Shown: positions 56,221 through 64,000 of the stretch, one piece after another
Layout of the letters: each line of letters opens with the position of its first letter
Numbering within the stretch: position 1 is the first letter of the stretch
NCBI GenBank assembly: GCA_964035575.1
Contig: OZ037917.1
Location: 372,001-436,000 of the forward strand
Direction: 5' to 3'
DNA from: Rhynchopus sp. YZ270_cl-10
Taxonomy: Eukaryota > Euglenozoa > Diplonemea > Diplonemida > Diplonemidae
DNA length: 64,000 nt
The notes under the pieces: generated by a model
What the model was told of the DNA's origin: nothing
What the model saw: only the letters and a program-made list of their open reading frames with translations
Databases searched by the model: none
Position numbers and translations under genes: made by a program

Positions 56221-57032
56221 TAAAAAATAGTAGGATCGGGTAGGTAAGTAAAGTTGCTTTCGTTGATTGCACAATCCTCCTGTTTGAGGGATGATTGGCG
56301 ACCGTACCCGGTAATACTATTTCTCCTTTAAAGCAAGCTTCGTAGGAATATAAAAAAAATTCCAAAAAAAATGGGTGAATTTTCCCCTATTTTTTTGGAG
56401 GTTTTTGATCAGATAGCCCCGCAAAAGAGAAAAAGTTAGGGGGAGAAGAAAAGGGTGTTGGGACTAAAGGGGGAGAGGGGGAGATGACTTTTTTTAATTT
56501 TTCACTCCAAAAAAAGGCTTATTGGGGAAGAAGGGGATTTAGGAAAAGGCATTGTGGGGGTTTTTTTTTTGTAGAATTTCATTATGTATTATTTCCGCGG
56601 CAACAAAAAAAAAGGAGCGGGCAAAAAAAAAGTCTAAACAAATTAGCAAACAAAGAGGGTAAGAAAAGAAAGCTTGAAATAATAAATATACCTCGTGCAT
56701 AAACGTCTTGAAAAGATGACAGGCCGCTCTTTTCATTTTTAATTATTTTTTTTTTTTTGCGAGAAAAAATAAAATTATGCTGACAAACGCTCTGAAGGAC
56801 GCATTTTCCATGCGGAACGTTCCGCAGATTAAAAAAAAAAAAAAAAGAAAGTAAAATTTGATGTGATCACCAAACGGATTCTCCGTGGTTCCCCCGTGGG
56901 TTGTCTGTACCCCTGAATCACACCAAAAATTGAAGGCTCTATTATCCACAAAAAAAAAAAAATAATAATCTTTAGTCCCGCCTTCAAGAAGAAGCCTTCA
57001 TTAGCTTTCATTGAAAAGGAGGGGGGAAAAGG

Positions 57033-57067
57033 ATTGTAAGATGAACCTAAGGCACAGCTTAGTCTGA
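57033..57067 (+). repeat. stem-loop family B
   Basis: ATTGTAAGATGAACCTAAGG CACAGCTTAGTCTGA; a 10-bp spacer separates it from the MITE at 57080. Confidence 0.6.
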
Positions 57068-57079
57068 TTAGATTACTTA

Positions 57080-57179
57080 CCGTCTTCGTAAATATGTTCG
57101 ACCGTAAAAAAGGACGAATTTCCAGAAAAATCCTGAAAAGGACGAACTTTATTACGGTCGATCATTTTTACGAAGACGG
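57080..57179. mobile_element. 100-bp TA-flanked palindromic MITE, copy 3
   Basis: CCGTCTTCGTAAA and inverse TTTACGAAGACGG as ends, near-palindromic throughout around TTTCCAGAAAAATCCTGAAA; TA at 57078-57079 and 57180-57181. Confidence 0.75.
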
Positions 57180-57491
57180 TAATGTTTTTGAACATGTGTG
57201 CTCCACTATTTTTGCTTTTTTTTTTTTTGTGTGGCATCAACAAATAACTGTTGTCAAAAGACAACAGCTCTGTACAAACTGTCACCCCCCGTAAAACGAG
57301 GGCTGTCAAATGCCGAGAGAGTGGGAACCAAAGGAAATTCTGGTCCAACTCTCTTTGCTCTTTTTTTTTTACTAAAAACCGTCTAAAAATATGCTTTTTT
57401 TGGTCAAAATTTCCTTCAATTTTTTTTTCCAGTTTTTGTAGTTTTAATTCTTCACTTTTATTTTTTATTCGCCTCTTTCCCCTCTAGATTA

Positions 57492-57819
57492 CTGGGGGGG
57501 GCCGAATACAAGTCCCCTGCCGAATACAAGTACCCGCCAAATACAAGTCCCCCTTTTATTTTGGCCGTTTTCATAAAATATATTTTAGAATACAAGTCCC
57601 TACACGGAGTACCAGTAGGGGGTACTCCAGTGTAGGGACTTGTATTTAGCATACTGTAAAAAAATTAATTTTTTGCGACATGCAAAATCCTTTTAGGGAC
57701 TTGTATTCAACAGATCATAAAATATTTTATACAATAATTTTATGTTTGAAAACCCCCCTAAAAAAAGCGCTGACATGGTGAATACAAGGGGGGGGGGGCT
57801 TCTATTCGACCCCCCCCAG
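57492..57819. mobile_element. TA-flanked MITE with CTGGGGGGGG ends
   Basis: 328 bp; left CTGGGGGGGGCCGAATACAA, right inverse matching 19 of 21. TA at 57490-57491 and 57820-57821. The interior repeats GAATACAAGTCCC in both orientations, around a small palindrome (GTACCAGTAGGGGGTAC). Confidence 0.7.
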
Positions 57820-58031
57820 TAAAAGACACAGTTCTTTTTTTATTTTTGTGCCCCCCTCCCCCTCCCCCTCACCCATGAGAACCTCCCCCCCTTAACGTTT
57901 TATTTAGTTTCTTTTGAAATGGTTTTTGGTGCTCTTTAGTACTATTTCTTCTCCTTTTTATTATTCTTTCCGTTTCTTTGATCCATTAGGTGCAGTAATA
58001 CCGCCATTTTTTTATTGGTTATTCCTTCTTT

Positions 58032-58092
58032 GAAAACTTTGTTGTATTTTTTTTTTTGTATTAGTGTAGACACCCGAGGATGAACTCCACTA
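58032..58092 (+). repeat. stem-loop family A in the nuclease 3' flank
   Basis: GAAAACTTTGTTG, T-tract, TATTAGTGTAGACACCCGAG GATGAA CTCCACTA. It lies about 40 bp past the stop codon of the large nuclease, so is probably in its 3' UTR (antisense orientation). Confidence 0.7.
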
Positions 58093-58131
58093 GAATTTTT
58101 CTTTCTTCTCCCTCCCCTCCCCCCTCCCCTC

Positions 58132-61100
58132 TCATGACGGAGGCACCATCCCTCCTGCTTCCTCCTCCTCCTCCTCCTCATCGCTACTCGTTGCATGGAC
58201 TACCTGCATGATTCTATCTCTTTGCGGGCTCACTGTTTGGTCCTGGAGAACGACGTTACCTAACAGAGGGTTAAATGCGGGTTCACCATAGGAGAAGAGA
58301 CGTTCCACATGGCCTTCTAAGACAGGGAGAAGCTGGGGCAGGAGCACTGCGTAACGCCACCCCATCCATTCTTGCGGAAGAACTAATGGGAGTTGCTGTT
58401 TGAGTGAGGTTTCGAAGGACGAAACCAAATCAAGCAAATTGTAGTACGAAGCAAGACTGTTTGGCAGGACCTTTTCAAACACCCCGGCACGTCCTTGGCT
58501 CATCTCAAACTGTAAATGCTGTGCAATGTAGTCCACATTAGCCGCCAACGATAAACTCTGTTTCACCCCCTGACCACTCACTATTAACTGCTCTACCGGC
58601 AATGCAACATCGACCGTTCTCTTTACCGCTTCATTGATAATCCCACAAACCGTCTCACCCCATTGCGACGCCGCCTGCGGCCCCATCCCCACTGCAATCA
58701 AATCATCAATCCCGAAGCTATGCGACCCATTCTGCACCATCTGCGAAATCTGAATCAGCGCCTTATCATGAATCACAGAGTCATGGTTGATATGAAGCAC
58801 CCGCACCATCGGTATCGCGTCGCTGTGGTACACATACTCCCCTCTCATCGCAAGCGCAGTGACCCCTGCATCTCCTTGAGGCCTCGCGAGGAATGGGAAT
58901 TTGATGCGCCCTCTGCAGATGTTCTCCCTCCAAACACACAAATCGCACAATACGCTTAATGCCTTCGAAGAAGTCCGCATATTATCTAACACCGCTTCAG
59001 GGAATTTCGAGAGAAGGATATGGTGGTATGGAACTGAAGGGAATGGTGTGTCAGTACGAGGTCCACTATGTTGCGACAGCTTAAGAGGATCGGTCTGGCA
59101 GGTAATAGCGTCAGCCATCCCGCAGTCTTCCAAGGTAATGTCCAGGAGATTGTTTTCACGGAGTTTGTTGCACAGCCGTTTCGCGACCCTCGGGAGTTGG
59201 TGAAGCGACACCCTGCTCATCGGGTCAGAAAAGGTGGTTTGGGTGTGCTGTGGGTTCGGAACTCCCCCAGCCTTTTCTCCCCTCGGTTTTATCATTACTT
59301 CGTGCAGGATTTCCCAATACTCCATTTCATCTCCAATCCCTAAATATGCCGCACCCAACTGAAGGTTGAATAGAGAAAAGAAGAGGTATTCACCGCTCAC
59401 CTTCTCTGCGTCTTGCCTTTCAAAAAATATTGAAAATAGTGACGTCAAACAAGCATCGCTTTGTACACTCTTTGCGAATGTCACAAAAAATATTTTTGAA
59501 GACCGTATTGCGCCTGCCTGAAATTCTGCCTCCTTTTTGCAATGCAAAAGCGTTTCGAGAAAGGTTGCGAAGAGCTCCGTTGTGTCTTCCCCTTTCACGA
59601 CAAAAAGAACGTCGCGGATCTGAATTGAAACTGATTGGAGCATACCCCACGCCATTTCCGCTGCGAGACCGTAGAATGAATACGCTGTGTCGCACTTCTT
59701 CGCAAACAACTCCATGAAAACACCGCTCAACGCTGTCACCTCCACCGCATCCCGCACCACAAACTCTTTATACTGTGATGTCTGCCCCTCCCCAGGGACA
59801 TCACGCTTAAGGTATGCCTTATTAAATTGATCCAAAACAGATGCAACCCCATCACGCTCCGAAAATTGCTCTGCAACTAGCGCAGAGTCATCTTTTGGTG
59901 ACGCAATGGTGTTCATTTGCTTGAATTGGTCTAATAGGGATTGGGAGACCTCTGTCTGCTGGGTCTCCCCTCCGAGCAAAGAGGTGACAGAAATCCCCGA
60001 ATCCGATCGAAGTTGTTGTGAGGTAATAGACGTTGCGACACCCTGAATGAAGCTGGTTCCGTCTGGAAAGCTGGTTTCTTTTTGAACCGAGACGGCAGCG
60101 GAAGAGGCATCAGAATCGCGTCTGAAAGACGCAAAAAATGAATCAACCGAAGTAGTATTCGTCGGTGTCTGACTGTCCTCCTGGGTGGTAGGTGGGGGTG
60201 CGGACATATCCTTTCCTTCAGTATTCACTTTATAGTCCTGAAGCATTTCACTCCGAAGAATCCCAAAGCACCTCTCTACCAACGGTACGTACACATTGTC
60301 AAACCGCCAGCCCTTTTCCCCTTCCCATATCGAAGCCTGCAGGGCAGCCTGCGGGTCATACGTTGTGGTGGTTCCTGTAGAGAGTGCGTGCACTTCTTCG
60401 GAGAGAGCGCTGCGGAATTTTTGGACAAAACTGGCACACATCTTTGAAGTGAGAAGCATTGAAGGTTCGAGGCCGTGTTGTGCGGAAATCTCTTGCATGG
60501 TACCAGAGACTATGGCACGGTATTTGTCGCCGTGTTGCTCGATGGTTCCATTGAGGGTCTTTTGGATGAAGGTGAACGGCAGGCTGTGGCGGGCGGTCTG
60601 CTTCGCAGGCTTCTCTACTACGCTGGCAACGCGCTTCTGAGACTCCTCCTGGACCCAGCCGAATCGGCCGTTCTCCTGCAGCACGCAGCGGAGGCGGTCT
60701 GCAAGCTGTGGGAGGTGCTTTACGTCGAGCGCAGAGTACTTCAACTGCGAGGCACTGAGGGGACGAGCCTGCCAGTTCGACCGTGAGATGCTTTTGCTCT
60801 TTTCTACTTCGATTCCTGAGATGGGGGAGGGGTGGAGGGGAGGGGAGGGGTAGGTAGGGCATACCAAGAAACTCCTGCAGCACGCTGTCGAGCGACCCCT
60901 GGTTCCACCCCGCATACTTCGCCGCGATTTGCGTGTCGAAAACGCTGGCCGGGATGACACCGTACTTTGCGAGAATGTACGACACATCGTGCTTGCAGTC
61001 GTGAATCGCGAAGATCAGATCCGCTCTGGTAAAGAACGATGCGAGGAGCGCTTGGTCCAAATCCTCCAGTGTGTCCACTAGGAACGTTCTGGGGCCGATC

Positions 61101-61339
61101 TGAACCTGCATCAGGCAGAGCAGGCGGGCGGACGACACAAACTCCGTGTCAAGCCCAATAACCTGAGGCCTCGCCGTATCCTCCTCCCCCAGCAAGCGCA
61201 GCATCTCCACCACCCCCTCAGCATCCCTCACCTCTGTGTACCCCACCTGCCCCGACTCCGCACCACCCTTCCTCCCATAACTCACACTGTTTAAACTCTG
61301 AACATCCCCCTGGCCGCGGCCCTTCCCATACCCACCCAT
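58132..61339 (-). CDS. DEDDy 3'-5' exonuclease with long unknown C-terminal region
   Basis: Exons 61339-60865 and 60815-58132; 1052 residues. The N-terminal RNase D/Rrp6/WRN-exo-type domain (about residues 30-210) has Exo I (VIGLDTEFVS), Exo II (IFAIHDCKHDVSYIL) and Exo III (QLKYSALDVKHL, Tyr and Asp present), i.e. all DEDDy residues. FLGIEVEKSKSISRSNWQAR PLS across the splice is typical of the family. A following region (ISAQHGLEPSMLLTSKMCAS) resembles the helical RNase D C-terminal part only loosely. The remaining roughly 650 residues are mostly Ser/Gln-rich linker plus helical segments I do not recognise; the protein ends in an Asp/Glu run. Typical RNase D is about 375 residues and Rrp6 700-900, so this is long. 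Substrate (RNA or DNA) cannot be told. A gene model lacking the intron would break within Exo III's approach, so the intron is well supported. Confidence 0.87.
60816..60864 (-). other. intron of large nuclease gene, 49 nt
   Basis: GTATGCCCTACC ... CCCCATCTCAG on the minus strand, phase 1 between FL-G and IEVEKSK. Extremely C-rich interior. Confidence 0.9.
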
Positions 61340-61347
61340 GATGGTGC

Positions 61348-61376
61348 CGCCTGAAGGTGTATTGTGAGGGGGGAAA
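61348..61376 (-). promoter_or_regulatory. possible splice acceptor upstream of nuclease ATG
   Basis: Minus strand TTTCCCCCCTCACAATACAC CTTCAG, 11 nt before the ATG. Confidence 0.35.
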
Positions 61377-61453
61377 CAGAGAAACGAAGGTAACGAAGAA
61401 GGAGGGGGCTGTTTTGCAAACTTGACTATTTTTTTTTTTTTTTTGCTTTACTC

Positions 61454-62114
61454 CAGGGTATTAGGGTGAAAATCCAAAATTCCGGAAAAAACTGGTTTTT
61501 CTGGTTTTCTCTCCTGGGTGGCGAAAACTAGTGTTTCCGGTGAAAACCTCCACCGTTGACGGACACAGTCACCTTTTTCGGGGGTGGGGTCGTCTTATCC
61601 AGGAATCCAGATTTCAAGATTGGGGAGGTCAGCTTGACCCTCCCCAATCTCCCCTCAAAATATATTTCGGCGCTGCTGACCAGGGTAGACATTGGGAACA
61701 TAGGGACTGTATATTTTTGCGGAGCAAAAAAAAATAATATAAATGGCGCCGCAGGCGAAAAATTTTGAGGGTATGATGTAGAAATCTAGCTTTTTACACC
61801 ACAGAGCCACTCCGAACCCTTTTTTGCGGAGCAAAAAATGAAAAATGGCGCCGCAGGCAAAAAAAAATCAAGGAACAGCCATTTCCCAAAGGCACTCCCG
61901 TGGTTCAACCATGGTTCTACCAGGCGGGGGGAAAATGCGGGGAAAAAAATCGAGTCCGCCCTAATCTGGGGACGACATTTACAGAAAGGCCTGGTGAAAA
62001 GTGTCGGTTTTTTTTTTCCCTCCAGATTTCTCTGTTTTTTTTTTTTTTTTTGAAAACCAGTTTTTGGAAAAACTGGTTTTCAAAACCAGTTTTTTTAACC
62101 ACCCTAATACCCTG
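61454..62114. mobile_element. hAT-like non-autonomous element with 8-bp target duplication
   Basis: 661 bp; perfect 15-bp inverted ends CAGGGTATTAGGGTG / CACCCTAATACCCTG; flanked by CTTTACTC at 61446-61453 and 62115-62122. CAGGG ends with an 8-bp duplication are hAT hallmarks. Subterminal AACTGGTTTT/AAAACCAGTT repeats could be transposase-binding sites. An internal segment (TTTTGCGGAGCAAAAAA ... GGCGCCGCAGGC) is tandemly doubled. No transposase frame. It sits between the large nuclease gene and the next nuclease unit. Confidence 0.85.
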
Positions 62115-62210
62115 CTTTACTCTAAATACAATTTGTGATAACAGGCTGATCTTATTTCCGCCTTTTTTAGATACGTGATTCTACCTCACAAAATGATGCA
62201 AAAAAAAAAA

Positions 62211-62232
62211 AGAGAGAGAGAGAGAGAGAGAG
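62211..62232. repeat. AG dinucleotide tract
   Basis: Eleven AG units just downstream of the stop codon of nuclease unit 2. Confidence 0.8.
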
Positions 62233-62242
62233 TAATGCTTTT

Positions 62243-63078
62243 TTATACTACGTTACCACCCTTCTTCTTTTTCTTCTTTTTATTCTTTTTCTTCTTTTGA
62301 ATACTTGGTTGCGTTAGTGTAGCCACCCTATAGTGTGCTCCACTATTACTTTTCTTTTTTTCCACCCGCTTGAAGGATTTCGCTCGCCGCATCATCTCCT
62401 GCGAGTCTTCGAGCACCCTCAGAAACTGCCCATTAGCAGTGAGGGCCTCCCGCAGAGTGCCGTAAAGGGTAATGAGGTGAACCGTGTCGAGAGCCGCGTA
62501 CTGGCATTGCGCGATTGAGAGTGGGCGGATGGCCCAGTTCGACCGTGTCATTTTCTTGCTCTTTGGCATTTCGATTCCTGTGAGGGTGGTTTAAAATCGC
62601 AAGAAAAGAAAAAAGTAGGGATACCTAAAAACTGTTGCATAACTGCCTTCAGACCCATTTTATTCCCTTCGCCTGTAACGTACTTTGCGGCGATATATGT
62701 GTCGAAGAGGTGCGGGATGGTGACGCCGTAACGGTTGTGGAGGAGTTCGAGGTCTTGGCCGGCTGAGTGTAGGACGAATACGAGGTCTTGCCGTTGGAGG
62801 AAGTCACGCATGAGTCCTATGTTCAGGTCCTCGAGGGTGTCAATCAGGTATGTATTCGGACCGATCTGCACCTGAAGCACGCACAACCGAAACACCCCAG
62901 GCCGGCTAATAAACTCAGAGTCCATGCCCGCAATCTGTGATTGGGGAGCCCCCACAGGGCCCAATGCTTCAATCATCTCGAACAAAGCTTGGTCCGACCC
63001 CACCCATGTGTACGGCAGACCACCAGACCCCATACCACCAGACCCAACCGACAGAGACTGGCCAGAGTGTTCTCTCAT
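62243..63078 (-). CDS. DEDDy 3'-5' exonuclease, unit 2
   Basis: Exons 63078-62625 and 62577-62243; 262 residues from MREHSGQSLSVGSG. Exo I (IAGMDSEFIS), Exo II (VFVLHSAGQDLELL) and Exo III (QCQYAALDTVHL) are all present, so it could be catalytic. The intron is at the same codon as in the large nuclease (QFLG/IEMPK). Another in-frame Met at 63150 would add MRRANGSSKRGKKKKKK, but that stretch is the tail of the neighbouring unit 3, so I prefer 63078. Fusion to unit 3 cannot be excluded, as the frame is open between them except for one TGA. The C-terminal about 35 residues (SNSGAH... and a Lys-rich run) are encoded by a family A stem-loop and its A/T-tract, so the native end has been replaced. 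About 72% of the way along, the family fold ends and only this tail follows. Confidence 0.78.
62299..62345 (+). repeat. stem-loop family A inside coding sequence
   Basis: GAATACTTGGTTGCGTTAGT GTAGCCACCCTATAGTGTG CTCCACTA, antisense to nuclease unit 2 and translated as its last residues before the Lys run. Confidence 0.7.
62578..62624 (-). other. intron of nuclease unit 2, 47 nt
   Basis: GTATCCCTACTTTTTTC ... CACCCTCACAG; TTTTAAAC lies 14 nt before the acceptor, as in unit 3, and could be the branch region. Confidence 0.9.
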
Positions 63079-63836
63079 TGCGCCATTGGTGTGGTTATTT
63101 TTCTTTTTCTTTTTCTTCCCCCGCTTGGAGGACCCGTTCGCCCGTCGCATCCTCTCTTGAGAGTCTTCGAGTACCCTCAGAAACTGCCCATTAGCAGTGA
63201 GGGCCTCCCGCAGAGTGCCGTAAAGGGCAATGAGGTGAACCGTGTCAAGAGCCGGCGCGATTGAGAGTGGGCGGACGTCTCAGTTCGGCTGTTTCATTTT
63301 CTTCTTCTTTGGCATTTCGATTCCTGTGAGGGTGAGGTTTAAAAGCGCAAAAAAAGAAAAGTAAGGATACCTAAAAACTGTTCCATAACTGCCTTCAGAC
63401 CCATTTGATTCTTTTCGCCTGTAACGTACTTTGCGGCGATCTGTGTGTCGAAGAGGTGCGGGATGGTGGCACCGTAGCGCTTGTGGAGGAGTTCGAGGTC
63501 TTTGTCGGCTGCGTGTAGGACGAATACGAGGTCTTGCCGTTGGAGGAAGTCACGCATGAGTCCTATGTTCAAGTCCTCGAGGGTGTCAATCAGGTATGTA
63601 TTCGGACCGATCTGCACCTGAAGCACGCACAACAGAAACACCCCAGGCTGGTTGATAAACTCAGAGTCCATCCCCACAATCTGTGATTGGGGTGCCCCCA
63701 CAGGGCCCAATGCTTCAATCATCTCGAACAAAGCTTGGTCCGACCCCACCCATGTGTACGGCAGACCACCAGACCCCGTACCAGACCCCATACTACCAGA
63801 CCCAACCGACAGAGACTGGCCAGAGTGTTCTCTCAT
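63079..63836 (-). pseudogene. DEDDy 3'-5' exonuclease, unit 3, broken in exon 2
   Basis: Exon 1 63836-63371 (from MREHSGQSLSVGSGSM) and exon 2 from 63323. Exo I (IVGMDSEFIN) and Exo II (VFVLHAADKDLELL) are intact. After the 47-nt intron, however, codon 15 of exon 2 is TGA (63280-63282) where unit 2 has TGG, and four codons including the Exo III Tyr are deleted (unit 2 AQCQYAALD, unit 3 APALD). Past the TGA the frame stays open and homologous (DTVHLIALYGTLREALTANG) and runs without another stop into unit 2. The frame is also open upstream of the chosen Met to the window edge (RPSVKTTRSPPPPPKKTPAK), so the true start may be elsewhere. Best read as a decayed tandem unit. Confidence 0.75.
63324..63370 (-). 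other. intron of nuclease unit 3, 47 nt
   Basis: GTATCCTTACTTTTC ... CACCCTCACAG; same length and position as in unit 2, still intact although the exon behind it has decayed. Confidence 0.85.
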
Positions 63837-64000
63837 TGCGCCATTGGTGTGGCGGATTGTGCATTGCCCAAAAGGGTCACTTTTCAGGGGGGGTCCATTT
63901 TCTAATTTTTTAGCCGGTGTTTTTTTTGGTGGTGGCGGTGGTGATCGTGTGGTTTTCACGCTAGGTCTGGCCCGGCAGAGGTAGAGGCACCTCCGCATAG
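63837..64000 (-). other. open frame upstream of nuclease unit 3, to the window edge
   Basis: In frame with unit 3, encoding a Pro/Lys-rich stretch. It may be an N-terminal extension, a linker to a further unit, or untranslated leader; the window ends before this can be decided. Confidence 0.4.

Larger units (their letters stand above)
56221..58131. other. intergenic, TPR gene / large nuclease gene
   Basis: About 1.9 kb without a gene. It contains one family B stem-loop, one palindromic MITE, the 57492-57819 element and a family A copy. The rest is homopolymer-rich. Confidence 0.65.

Noticed and set aside
10447-58092. Stem-loop repeats as a CRISPR array
   Set aside because: Spacing is irregular (from tens of bp to kilobases), families are mixed, there are no cas genes, and the genome is eukaryotic.

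Overview
The window is nuclear DNA of an intron-bearing eukaryote, most likely a protist. Evidence: four putative GT..AG introns (three of 47-49 nt, one of 225 nt), a 5'-truncated LINE with a poly(A) tail, a PHO80-type cyclin, signal-peptide/transmembrane mucin-like surface proteins, and MULE-, hAT- and piggyBac-type transposon relics. Every protein gene I accept, except the LINE fragment, reads on the minus strand. Several start codons sit close behind a pyrimidine tract plus AG. This would fit unidirectional gene clusters and trans-splicing (a euglenozoan-like plan), but I cannot assign the organism from this sequence alone.

Layout. 1-7286: three tandem mucin-like genes, the first cut by the window edge, with 21, 15 and 18 copies of a 26-residue Thr/Pro/Ser repeat, separated by duplicated spacers. 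7610-9883: a two-exon ankyrin-repeat protein. About 9.9-54.3 kb: a 44-kb region without a credible host gene, very rich in A/T homopolymers. 54282-56220: a PHO80-like cyclin and a TTC33-like TPR protein. 58132-63836 and on to the edge: a 1052-residue DEDDy 3'-5' exonuclease and at least two shorter paralogous units upstream of it, one of them broken. All three nuclease units have an intron at the same codon position.

The gene-free region is not empty. It holds more than 60 short stem-loop elements in six families. I call them A (TAGTGTAG...CTCCACT), B (AAGATGAACCTAAGC...GCTTAGTCACCT), C (AGTGC...ACGCCTC...GCACT), D (CTCCGACTGACCC), E (CATATACTAACTATTC...GAATAG...GTAT) and F (ATACAAAGCCCTC...GTGTACC). 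They average about one per 800 bp, and every copy I found has the same orientation. In the feature list their strand is '+' by convention, because that is the strand on which these consensus strings read. Interspersed are a 2-kb foldback element with a 9-bp target duplication, a TTAA-flanked piggyBac-like element, an 8-bp-TSD hAT-like element, several TA-flanked palindromic MITEs, a LINE tail copy, and a perfect 41-unit AGCCA array.

The genes show no evident shared pathway. The mucin array would supply surface glycoprotein diversity, the cyclin would partner a CDK, and the nuclease cluster is an RNase D/Rrp6/WRN-exo-like family. The strongest candidates for something undescribed are the strand-polarised stem-loop families and the nuclease unit array.
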